Shown here in pieces: positions 1-6,299 of a stretch of DNA of 12,291 nt; the stretch's first letter is position 1, and each line of letters starts with the position of its first letter. This DNA comes from Sphingomonadales bacterium (GTDB taxonomy: Bacteria; Pseudomonadota; Alphaproteobacteria; Sphingomonadales; Sphingomonadaceae): the NCBI GenBank assembly GCA_013298745.1, contig JAAFIT010000019.1:1-12291 (forward strand), written 5' to 3'. A program made the position numbers and the translations under genes. The notes beneath the pieces were generated by a model that saw nothing but the letters and a program-made list of their open reading frames with translations, was not told the origin of the DNA and did no database searches.

Positions 1-46
1 GCCAGGCACCAATCATCGGATTTGCGGGTTCAGGCGCTTTGCTCAT
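1..46 (-). CDS. Possible start of a divergent gene, cut by the left edge
   Basis: On the minus strand an ATG at 44-46 opens a frame reading MSKAPEPANPMIGAW that continues to the left edge without a stop. A gene here would be divergent from the flavin monooxygenase and would share the palindromic intergenic region at 77-110, an arrangement common for a regulator or transporter beside its operator. No convincing ribosome-binding site is visible upstream of the ATG, and 15 residues are too few to assign a family. On the plus strand the same bases could instead be the tail of an upstream gene (frame ending with TAG at 57-59, residues ending GSGALLMMLR). I cannot decide between these from the sequence. 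Confidence 0.22.
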   Translation of the reverse strand, partial: MSKAPEPANPMIGAW

Positions 47-76
47 GATGCTGCGTTAGCACACATCTTACGCCAG

Positions 77-110
77 ACTGCAATATTGGTCGGTTGACTA
101 ATATTGCAGT
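77..110. promoter_or_regulatory. Palindromic operator upstream of the flavin monooxygenase
   Basis: ACTGCAATATT at 77-87 and its exact reverse complement AATATTGCAGT at 100-110 flank a 12-base spacer. The spacer and the inner ends of the arms contain TTGGTCGGTTGACTAA (86-101), which is itself a dyad (TTGGTC/GACTAA). A near-identical sequence occurs at 4724-4744 (18 of 21 bases identical over 86-106). The TTGACT at 94-99 could serve as a -35 element, but the matching -10 is weak. The size and symmetry suit a TetR-type repressor site, which is inference; no regulator gene is visible in the window. Confidence 0.6.
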
Positions 111-144
111 GCGCGCCTAAGCTCGGAGAAACCGGGAGGAAGAC

Positions 145-1524
145 ATGGCTCGCGAACTCCGACTCAATGCTTTTGCAATGAACTGCGTCGGCCACCAGTC
201 CCAAGGGCTTTGGCGCCATCCCCGCGACCAGTCGCCGAACTACAAGCACACCAGCCACTGGGTCGAGCTGGCGAAGCTGCTTGAGCGTGGCCGTTTCGAT
301 GCCCTGTTCCTCGCTGACGTCGTCGGTGTTTATGATGTCTACGGCGGCAGTCCCGACGCGGCGCTGCGCGAGGCCGTCCAGGTGCCGACCAATGACCCGC
401 TGTTGATCATCCCGTCGATGGCCGACGTGACCAACCACTTGGCCTTTGCCGCGACCGTCAACCTGTCGCACGAACCGCCGTTGCCGTTCGCACGCCGCAT
501 GTCGAGCCTCGACCATATGACCGACGGCCGGATTGGCTGGAACATCGTCACCGGCTATCTCGACAGCGGTGCCAAGGGTGCCGGCGCTGCCAAGCAGGTC
601 ACCCACGATATTCGTTACGACATCGCCGAGGAGTTCATGGCGATCCAGTATGGCTTCTGGGAAGGCAGCTGGCAGGATGATGCACTTCGCTGCGACCGCG
701 ACGCCGGGGTCTTCACCGATCCGGCCAAGGTGCACCGGGTCGTCCATGACGGCGAGTATTTTCACGTCAACGGCGTCCATCTGTGCGAGCCATCGCCGCA
801 GCGCACTCCGGTCCTTTATCAGGCCGGATCGTCATCGAAAGGCACCGCTTTTGCCGCCCGCCATGCCGAATGCGTGTTCGTCGGGGGCAATTCGCAAAGC
901 AAGATGGCCTCCGATGTGGCCAAGCTGCGCGCCCTGGCACTTGAAGCTGGCCGTGACCGCTCGGAGATTCTTGTGTTCGCGTTGGTCACGGTCATCACCG
1001 CCGCGACCGACGCTGAAGCCGAGGCAAAGTTCGAAGACTATAAGCAATACGCCAGTACCACCGGTGCTCTGACACTGATGGGCGGGTGGACCGGTATCGA
1101 CTTTTCCAAGCCTGAGCTTGTCGCCGCCACCGCCGCGACAAGCAACGCGATCGAAGGTGCCGCTGCCGCCTTCACTTCTGGCGGACCCGGTGCACATCGC
1201 GACGTGGAGAGCATCGGGCGCGCAGTCGCGCTGGGTGGGGGCGGCCCGGTGCTGGTCGGCGGGCCGCAGCGCATTGCCGACCAGCTTGAAGCCTGGGCGG
1301 AGACCGCCGATCTGGACGGCTTCAATCTTGCCTATGCCGTCATGCCGGAGACCTTTGTTGATGTGGTCGATCACCTGGTGCCGGAACTGCAGCGGCGCGG
1401 GCTGTTGAAGACGGACTATGCGCCCGGCACCTATCGGGAAAAGCTGTTCGGGCGCGGGCCCCGTTTAGGCGACAATCATCCGGCCGCGGCCAGTCGGCAA
1501 ATGTGGGCCCGGCAGCCGGATTGA
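145..1524 (+). CDS. LLM-class flavin-dependent monooxygenase (NtaA/SnaA/DszA group)
   Basis: This 459-residue protein belongs to the bacterial luciferase-like, FMNH2-dependent monooxygenases related to nitrilotriacetate monooxygenase NtaA, pristinamycin synthase SnaA and dibenzothiophene-sulfone monooxygenase DszA. Such enzymes use reduced flavin from a separate reductase and O2 to oxidise C-N or C-S compounds in the cytoplasm. Visible family blocks are the N-terminal strand with a MNCVGHQSQGLW segment, the FDALFLADVVG stretch (51-61), MTDGRIGWNIVTGY (125-138), DGEYFHVNGVHLCEPSPQRTP (202-222) and LYQAGSSSKG (224-233). Length is normal for the group. A strong GGAGG (135-139) sits five bases before the ATG. 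The MFS gene follows after 28 bases and is probably co-transcribed. No flavin reductase gene is in the window. The substrate cannot be read from sequence; the neighbouring nitrile hydratase, amidase and sulfhydrylase hint at an organonitrogen or organosulfur compound. Confidence 0.9.
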   Translation: MARELRLNAFAMNCVGHQSQGLWRHPRDQSPNYKHTSHWVELAKLLERGRFDALFLADVVGVYDVYGGSPDAALREAVQVPTNDPLLIIPSMADVTNHLAFAATVNLSHEPPLPFARRMSSLDHMTDGRIGWNIVTGYLDSGAKGAGAAKQVTHDIRYDIAEEFMAIQYGFWEGSWQDDALRCDRDAGVFTDPAKVHRVVHDGEYFHVNGVHLCEPSPQRTPVLYQAGSSSKGTAFAARHAECVFVGGNSQSKMASDVAKLRALALEAGRDRSEILVFALVTVITAATDAEAEAKFEDYKQYASTTGALTLMGGWTGIDFSKPELVAATAATSNAIEGAAAAFTSGGPGAHRDVESIGRAVALGGGGPVLVGGPQRIADQLEAWAETADLDGFNLAYAVMPETFVDVVDHLVPELQRRGLLKTDYAPGTYREKLFGRGPRLGDNHPAAASRQMWARQPD

Positions 1525-1552
1525 TGGGCGCAGGCATCGGGGAGCGAATGTC

Positions 1553-2809
1553 TTGAACCGCGACAGCGACCGCGTTGCGCTCGCAACGCCGGCGTTGCGC
1601 GGGGGCCTTGCCGGCAAATGGCCGTCGATCGGCGTCGTGCTGTTTGCCCAGGTCACGGCGATGGCAGTCTGGTTCGCTTCGGCCGCCGTCGCCTCGGCGT
1701 TGGCGCGCAGCGCGCCGTTGTCGGGCTTCGAGGCGGCGATGCTGACCAGCGCCGTGCAGGCGGGTTTCGTATGCGGCACGCTCGCCAGCGCGTTGCTTGG
1801 GGTGCCTGACCGCTACGATCCCCGCCGCATCTTCATGATCGCCGCTTTGAGCGCTGCCGCCGCGTCGGCGGCCCTGGCGATGCTGCCGCCGACGGGACCG
1901 GGCATCCTGGCCCTGCGCTTTCTCACCGGGCTGGCGCTGGCCGGCGTCTATCCGATCGGCATGCGCCTCGTCGCGACCTGGGCGGCCGGTGATCTCGGCC
2001 TGCTCGTCGGCTTGCTTGTCGGTGCGCTGACTCTTGGCTCCGCGAGTCCGCATCTGCTCGCCGCCTTCGGCCAGTTTGACTGGCGAACCATTTATTTTGT
2101 CGCAGCCGGCCTTGCAGCGTGCGGTGGCCTTGCCATCCTCGCTGCCGGTGTCGGTCCGAACGCACCGCGTCAGGTACGGCTCGATGCCGACCGCTTGTCG
2201 CAGGCGTGGCGCAACCCCGCGCTGCGCCTCGCCAACCTCGGTTACCTTGGTCACATGTGGGAACTCTACGCGATGTGGACCTGGCTGGCGGTGTTCCTCG
2301 CAGCCAGCTTCCGGCTATCCGGTGTTGCCGATGCTCATGGTCTCGCCGAACTGGCCACTTTTGCCGCGATCGCCGCCGGTGCGCTCGGCGCCTGGCTGGG
2401 CGGCGCCTGCGCCGACCGTTGGGGGCGAACAACGGTAACGATCGTGTCGATGGCGGCGAGCGGAGCCTGCGCGGCGACAATGGGCTGGTTGCTCGGCGCC
2501 CCGCCCGCACTGGTCATCACCGTGGCGATTGTCTGGGGCATCACTATCATTGCCGACTCAGCCCAGTTTTCCGCGAGCATCGCCGAACTTAGCGAGCCGG
2601 AAACGGTCGGCACCATGCTCACCTTGCAGACCTGCGTCGGGTTTTTATTGACGCTGGTCAGCATCCAGCTTGTGGCACCTGTATCGATGGCGCTGGGCTG
2701 GCCCGGCGCTTTCACCATGCTCGCCATCGGGCCGGCGCTGGGCTGCATTGCCATGGCCCGGCTGCGGTCCAGTCCCGACGCTGCGCGCCTCGCCGGCGGC
2801 CGACGCTAG
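1553..2809 (+). CDS. MFS transporter, 12 transmembrane helices
   Basis: The 418-residue product is almost wholly hydrophobic, with helices spaced as in a 12-TM major facilitator protein in the inner membrane. Motif-A-like loops occur twice: a degenerate one after helix 2 (PDRYDPRR) and a clearer one in the second half (GGACADRWGRT). Helix 4 carries GVYPIGMR. The central cytoplasmic loop (about 190-210) holds charged residues such as LDADRLSQAWRNP. I chose the TTG at 1553 because GGGGAG (1539-1544) lies about eight bases upstream and the frame has no ATG earlier; the ATG at 1548 is out of frame. It lies 28 bases behind the flavin monooxygenase, so it probably imports that enzyme's substrate or exports a product. 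Its stop codon overlaps that of the convergent sulfhydrylase gene. The transported compound is unknown. Confidence 0.88.
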   Translation: MNRDSDRVALATPALRGGLAGKWPSIGVVLFAQVTAMAVWFASAAVASALARSAPLSGFEAAMLTSAVQAGFVCGTLASALLGVPDRYDPRRIFMIAALSAAAASAALAMLPPTGPGILALRFLTGLALAGVYPIGMRLVATWAAGDLGLLVGLLVGALTLGSASPHLLAAFGQFDWRTIYFVAAGLAACGGLAILAAGVGPNAPRQVRLDADRLSQAWRNPALRLANLGYLGHMWELYAMWTWLAVFLAASFRLSGVADAHGLAELATFAAIAAGALGAWLGGACADRWGRTTVTIVSMAASGACAATMGWLLGAPPALVITVAIVWGITIIADSAQFSASIAELSEPETVGTMLTLQTCVGFLLTLVSIQLVAPVSMALGWPGAFTMLAIGPALGCIAMARLRSSPDAARLAGGRR

Positions 2810-4104
2810 GCGCTCGCGCCAGCAAGTGCCTGGTCGAGATCAGCGATGATGTCGTCGACATGCTCGAGGCCGATCGACAGGCGCACATAGCCGGGCGACA
2901 CGCCGGTCGCCGACTGCGCCTCTGCATCGAGCTGCGAATGGGTGGTCGAGGCCGGGTGGATAGCAAGGCTGCGGGCGTCGCCGATATTGGCGACATGATA
3001 CAGCAGCTTCAGGCTGTCGATGAACTTTCGCCCGGCCGCGATGCCACCGGCAAGCTCGAAGCCGACAAGGCCGCCGAAACCGCCTTCCAGATAGCGGTCG
3101 GCACAGGCACGCGCTTCACCGCTCTGCTGGCTAGGGTGGATGATACGCGTGACGTCGGCGCGCTGTGCCAGCCACGCGGCGACCTTCGCCGCATTCTCGC
3201 AATGGCGCGGCATGCGCAGCGGCAGCGTTTCGACACCCTGCAGAATCTGGAAGGCGTTGAACGGCGACAGCGCAGCGCCAAGGTCGCGCAGCAGCACGGT
3301 TCGGGCACGCATGACATAGGCGACAGGCCCCAACGGCTTCACCGCCTCGGTCCAGATCGCGCCATGATAGGACGGGTCCGGGCTGTTGAGCGCCGGCTGC
3401 CGATCCCCTGCCTCTGCCCAATCGAAATTGCCGCCATCGACGATCAGCCCGCCGATGGATGTGCCATGCCCGCCGAGATATTTGGTGGCCGAATAGACCA
3501 GTATCGCCGCGCCATGCGCAAGCGGCCGGCACAACAGCGGCGCGGCGGTGTTGTCCATGATCAGCGGAATGCCGAGCGCGCGCCCGATCGCTGCCACCTC
3601 CGCGATCGGAAAGACCTCGAGCTTGGGGTTCGGCAGCGTCTCGGCATAATAGGCGCGCGTCCGGGCGTCGGTGGCGCGCTCGAAGTTCGCCGGATCGGCC
3701 GGGTCGACAAAGCGCACGTCGATGCCCTGGTCGCGCAAGGTGTTGGCAAACAGGTTCCAGGTGCCGCCATAAAGCGCGGTCGAACTGACGACATTGTCCC
3801 CGGACTTGGCGAGGGTCTGGAGCGCCAGCGCCGATGCCGCCTGGCCCGAAGCGACACCCAGCGCTGCAACGCCGCCATCGAGCGCTGCCACGCGCTTTTC
3901 GAGGACATCGGTCGTGGGATTCATGATGCGGGTGTAGATGTTGCCAAGCTCCTGCAGCGCGAACAGCGCTGAAGCGTGCTCGGTGTCACGGAACTGGTAG
4001 GACGTGGTCTGGTGGATGGGCACGGCGACGGACCCCGTCGACGGATCGGCGCGCCACCCGGCATGCAAGGCGAGGGTTTCGGGGTGCAGCGGACGATCGG
4101 TCAT
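2806..4104 (-). CDS. metY: O-acetylhomoserine sulfhydrylase (aminocarboxypropyltransferase)
   Basis: The 432-residue protein is a PLP enzyme of the Cys/Met-metabolism family. It would replace the acetyl group of O-acetyl-L-homoserine with sulfide (or methanethiol), giving homocysteine (or methionine). Seen blocks are PLHPETLALHAGW (5-17), the MNPTTDVLEKR segment (61-71), SGDNVVSSTALYGGT (101-115), the PLP-aspartate strand LIMDNTAAP (181-189), the Schiff-base lysine in YSATKYLGGHG (K208) and the C-terminal IHPASTTHSQL (382-392). The open frame extends upstream to 4185, but MTDRPLHPE is the usual family start and AGAGG precedes it, so the ATG at 4102-4104 is preferred. The NTF2-like gene lies 159 bases upstream on the same strand. 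Because a housekeeping copy is expected elsewhere, this one may serve sulfur recovery linked to the flanking catabolic genes; that is inference. Confidence 0.92.
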   Translation of the reverse strand: MTDRPLHPETLALHAGWRADPSTGSVAVPIHQTTSYQFRDTEHASALFALQELGNIYTRIMNPTTDVLEKRVAALDGGVAALGVASGQAASALALQTLAKSGDNVVSSTALYGGTWNLFANTLRDQGIDVRFVDPADPANFERATDARTRAYYAETLPNPKLEVFPIAEVAAIGRALGIPLIMDNTAAPLLCRPLAHGAAILVYSATKYLGGHGTSIGGLIVDGGNFDWAEAGDRQPALNSPDPSYHGAIWTEAVKPLGPVAYVMRARTVLLRDLGAALSPFNAFQILQGVETLPLRMPRHCENAAKVAAWLAQRADVTRIIHPSQQSGEARACADRYLEGGFGGLVGFELAGGIAAGRKFIDSLKLLYHVANIGDARSLAIHPASTTHSQLDAEAQSATGVSPGYVRLSIGLEHVDDIIADLDQALAGASA

Positions 4105-4263
4105 GGCTTCGCCTCTCGATAACTGATTGCAGGATCCGGATCCGGCGGACGCGCATGCAACGGATGTGCCCGGCGGACTAGCCACGCGCAGGATGGCCGG
4201 TCAAGCGCTCGAAAGACGCTGCCTGCTGCTACGGCTTTACCATTCAGCTGATACTTGGGCTGA

Positions 4264-4650
4264 TCATTGAACGCCCATCTGCTGCCCGATCTCCAGCGGA
4301 TCGAAGTGCGCGCGCTTCTCGATGATCTTGCCGTCTTTCAGGGTCAGCAGCATCAGCAGCGAAAAGCGCAGGCGCTTTTGCGTCGGCGCATAGGTGCCTT
4401 CGAACACGAGATAAGCAGCCACCTTGTCGTCCTCGGCGACCATCTGGTGGATCGGCATTTTCCAGTCGACGCACTCGTCGAAGAAGGCCTTTTCGGAGGC
4501 GATGAAGCCATCCACACCGGGTTTGGGCGTATCCACCTGACTGTAGAAGACGAAATCCTCGCTGCAATACTGGCCGAGCGCTTCAAAATCGCCACGCTCG
4601 AGCGCCGCATAAAAAGCGCTGACAACGGCCTTGTTGGTTTCTGTCGACAT
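4264..4650 (-). CDS. NTF2/SnoaL-like small alpha+beta protein
   Basis: This 128-residue protein has the cone-shaped NTF2-like fold pattern: an N-terminal helix ending in VVSAFYAALERGDFEALGQYCSEDF, a variable middle (FDECVDWKMPIHQMVAEDDKVAAYLVFEGTY) and a final strand pair (SLLMLLTLKDGKIIEKRAHFDP). SnoaL-like members include cyclases, isomerases, dehydratases and small ligand-binding proteins, so the exact reaction cannot be named. A GAGG lies eight to nine bases before the ATG at 4648-4650. It is first in a probable minus-strand unit with the sulfhydrylase gene, and it starts about 60 bases from the palindromic operator at 4711-4734. The position suggests it acts on an intermediate of the same pathway. 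Confidence 0.82.
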   Translation of the reverse strand: MSTETNKAVVSAFYAALERGDFEALGQYCSEDFVFYSQVDTPKPGVDGFIASEKAFFDECVDWKMPIHQMVAEDDKVAAYLVFEGTYAPTQKRLRFSLLMLLTLKDGKIIEKRAHFDPLEIGQQMGVQ

Positions 4651-4710
4651 GCGGCATCCTCGGGTTGAAGGTCTGATTAAAGAGCACCCGATCGGGCGTC
4701 AGAAAGCATA

Positions 4711-4744
4711 CAACCGACTAAACTTAGTCGGTTGACCAACATTG
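4711..4744. promoter_or_regulatory. Palindromic operator shared by divergent NTF2-metY and nitrile hydratase units
   Basis: CAACCGACTAA (4711-4721) and its exact reverse complement TTAGTCGGTTG (4724-4734) are separated by two bases. The second arm continues into GACCAA, so TTAGTCGGTTGACCAA (4724-4739) forms an overlapping dyad. The 21 bases at 4724-4744 match 86-106 with three differences. The site overlaps a plausible plus-strand -35 (TTGACC, 4732-4737). It also abuts a minus-strand TATGCT (4710-4705) that could be a -10. A repressor bound here could control both directions. Confidence 0.62.
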
Positions 4745-4759
4745 AGCAAGTGGCATAAA
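4732..4759 (+). promoter_or_regulatory. Candidate sigma-70 promoter for the nitrile hydratase-amidase unit
   Basis: TTGACC (4732-4737) and CATAAA (4754-4759) are separated by 16 bases and match the sigma-70 hexamers at five and four positions. The -35 lies inside the palindromic operator, which fits repression by occlusion. Transcription would begin near 4766 and leave a leader of about 160 bases before the beta-subunit start. A second -10-like CATAAT occurs at 4830-4835 but has no recognisable -35. Confidence 0.4.
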
Positions 4760-4925
4760 GTGGCGCCAGTGCCGGGGTGGGCGATCGGCGGTTGTCGGCA
4801 TAAGGTCGCGCCCGCGAGACTTGAGGTGGCATAATGGCGAGATGCGGGCCGAAGCGGTTCAATCACCTGACGGCAACGATCGAGACGGTCGTGGCCACCA
4901 CACAACGACCAGAGGGCTGACAGCC

Positions 4926-5555
4926 ATGCGCGGCATTCATGATCTTGGCGGCATGTACGGATTCGGACCCGTTGTTGCCGAGGCCGACGAACCGGTCTTT
5001 CACGAGCCATGGCAGGAGACGGCCTTTGCCGTGCTGATGGCGGCAGGGACGATGCTCCCTGACTTTACCGCTGACGCGTACCGGCATTCGGTCGAGCGCA
5101 TGTCGCCGGCGCATTATCTGCCCGTCCATTATTACGAGCGCATGCTGACCGGCATCACCACGATGCTCGTCGAGGGAGGCGTGCTCGACCTGGCCGATCT
5201 CGAGGCGCGCGCCGGCGGGACGTTTCCGCTGGCCTTGCCGGCCGCCGTTAACCCGCTGGCGGACCTAGCGCCGCAGCCTGAGGCACGGTTTAGCGTCGGT
5301 GACCAGGTGCGGGTGCGCCAATATCATTCTCAAGGCCACACTCGCGCCCCGAGTTTCTGTCGCGGCAAGACGGGCACGGTGCTGCACGTCGCGCCAAAGT
5401 TTGCCTTTCCCGACACGGCCGCGCATAGCGGCGCCCGCCGCGACGAACACACTTATCATGTCGAATTCACCGCCCGCGAGCTGTGGTACCTCGACGGCAA
5501 AGATACGGTCGTCGTCGATCTCTGGGACAGCTATCTCGAAGGAGCCGCGCTGTGA
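4926..5555 (+). CDS. nthB: Nitrile hydratase beta subunit
   Basis: The 209-residue product is the metal-free partner subunit of nitrile hydratase, which adds water to a nitrile to give the amide. The start MRGIHDLGGMYGFGPV is the family's characteristic N-terminus, so the ATG at 4926 is chosen over an open frame beginning at 4821; AGAGGG (4911-4916) lies nine bases before it. RHSVERM (53-59) contains the arginine that in characterised enzymes contacts the oxidised active-site cysteines of alpha. GHTRAPSFCRGKTG (137-150) is the second conserved arginine block. The C-terminal SH3-like barrel ends with VDLWDSYLE. Length is normal. The beta-before-alpha order is that of cobalt-type enzymes such as the Rhodococcus rhodochrous J1 enzymes. 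The stop codon overlaps the alpha start by four bases, so translation is probably coupled. Confidence 0.93.
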   Translation: MRGIHDLGGMYGFGPVVAEADEPVFHEPWQETAFAVLMAAGTMLPDFTADAYRHSVERMSPAHYLPVHYYERMLTGITTMLVEGGVLDLADLEARAGGTFPLALPAAVNPLADLAPQPEARFSVGDQVRVRQYHSQGHTRAPSFCRGKTGTVLHVAPKFAFPDTAAHSGARRDEHTYHVEFTARELWYLDGKDTVVVDLWDSYLEGAAL

Positions 5556-6142
5556 ACAAGGCCGATTTCGCCCCGATCGAGGCGCGGGCCGCGGCGGTAA
5601 AATCCGCCCTGATCGACAAGGGCGTGCTCACCACCGACGTCATCGATCATATCGTCCATCTTGCCGCCGAGGAATGGCGGCACGAGAACGGCTCGCGCGT
5701 GGCGGCACGGGCCTGGAGTGACCCTGCATTCAAGACGCGCTTGCTTGACGATGCAACTGCGGCCTGTGCCGAGCTTGGCTATGAAGGGCCCCAGGGCGAA
5801 TATATCGTCGCGCTCGAAGATACCGCCGACCGGCACAACGTCATCGTCTGCACCCAGTGCTCCTGCACCGCTTGGCCCATCATCGGCCTGCCCACGGACT
5901 GGTACAAAAGCCCCGAATATCGCGCCCGCGTTGTCCGCGAACCGCGTCCGGTGCTGCGCGAACTCGGGCTCGAGGTGCCGGACGATGTTGCTGTCCGCGT
6001 CTGGGAAACGAGCGCCGAAACCCGCTACATGGTTATCCCCTTGCGCCCCGCGGGGACCGAAGGATGGAGCGAAGCGCAATTGGCCAGCCTCGTCACCCGC
6101 GAAGCCCTGATCGGCACGGCAATGGCACTTCCGCCGCTATAA
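5552..6142 (+). CDS. nthA: Nitrile hydratase alpha subunit (cobalt-type motif)
   Basis: This 196-residue subunit carries the active-site metal. The claw motif is C100-T-Q-C103-S-C105. In studied enzymes the second cysteine becomes sulfinic acid and the third sulfenic acid, and threonine after the first cysteine is the cobalt-type signature (serine in iron-type). Glutamine replaces the usual leucine between C100-T and C103, and TAWP follows where many enzymes have YPWP or YPRP. Other family blocks are ARAWSDPAFKTRLL (52-65), GLPTDWYKSPEYR (112-124), RVVREPRPVL (126-135) and RPAGTEGWSE (165-174). The GTG at 5552 is preferred because it overlaps the beta stop as GTGA, has GAAGGAG (5538-5544) before it and gives a family-like N-terminus; the ATG at 5483 would add 23 arginine-rich residues translated from beta's sequence. 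Thiocyanate hydrolase gamma is a relative, but its partner subunits are absent. Confidence 0.93.
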   Translation: MNKADFAPIEARAAAVKSALIDKGVLTTDVIDHIVHLAAEEWRHENGSRVAARAWSDPAFKTRLLDDATAACAELGYEGPQGEYIVALEDTADRHNVIVCTQCSCTAWPIIGLPTDWYKSPEYRARVVREPRPVLRELGLEVPDDVAVRVWETSAETRYMVIPLRPAGTEGWSEAQLASLVTREALIGTAMALPPL

Positions 6143-6146
6143 GCCT

Positions 6147-6199
6147 TGCAGCCAGCCTTAGATCCGGGGTGCTGAACAAGCGCGGTCCATCTGGCTGCA
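6147..6199 (+). repeat. Inverted repeat between nitrile hydratase alpha and the amidase
   Basis: TGCAGCCAG (6147-6155) and CTGGCTGCA (6191-6199) are exact reverse complements 35 bases apart in the 157-base gap between the two genes. The pair could fold in the transcript and act as a processing or attenuation element. No U-run follows, so it is not a standard intrinsic terminator. The rest of the gap contains no supported gene; in particular no metallochaperone gene lies between alpha and the amidase. Confidence 0.3.
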
Positions 6200-6299
6200 G
6201 CAAGCGCACCCCCGTCCACACGCAGATCGCAAGCACGTCGCGCTGGGCATCGACGGGCGTCATGGGGTAGCCAGGCAAGCCCGGAAGAAGGAAGAGCAG

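Noticed and set aside
43..780. Long minus-strand open frame opposite the flavin monooxygenase start
   Set aside because: It is a high-GC shadow frame lying over a clearly homologous gene on the other strand; the product resembles no family.
1340..2254. 304-codon minus-strand frame opposite the MFS gene
   Set aside because: Its product is arginine/glutamine/alanine-rich low-complexity sequence typical of antisense GC-rich coding DNA.
2860..3972. 370-codon plus-strand frame opposite metY
   Set aside because: It lies entirely over the unmistakable sulfhydrylase gene and gives an arginine-rich product with no family features.
4105..4185. Upstream extension of metY by 27 codons
   Set aside because: The extra residues are not part of the family, whereas MTDRPLHPE is a normal start with a ribosome-binding site.
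4821..4925. 35-codon upstream extension of nitrile hydratase beta
   Set aside because: The family N-terminus GIHDLGGMYGFGPV starts right after the ATG at 4926, which also has AGAGGG at good spacing.
5483..5551. 23-codon upstream extension of nitrile hydratase alpha
   Set aside because: The added residues are arginine-rich and overlap beta coding sequence; the GTG at 5552 gives the GTGA coupling and a normal N-terminus.
5552..6142. Thiocyanate hydrolase gamma subunit instead of nitrile hydratase alpha
   Set aside because: The beta gene is a single full nitrile hydratase beta, not split alpha/beta thiocyanate hydrolase subunits, and an amidase follows.
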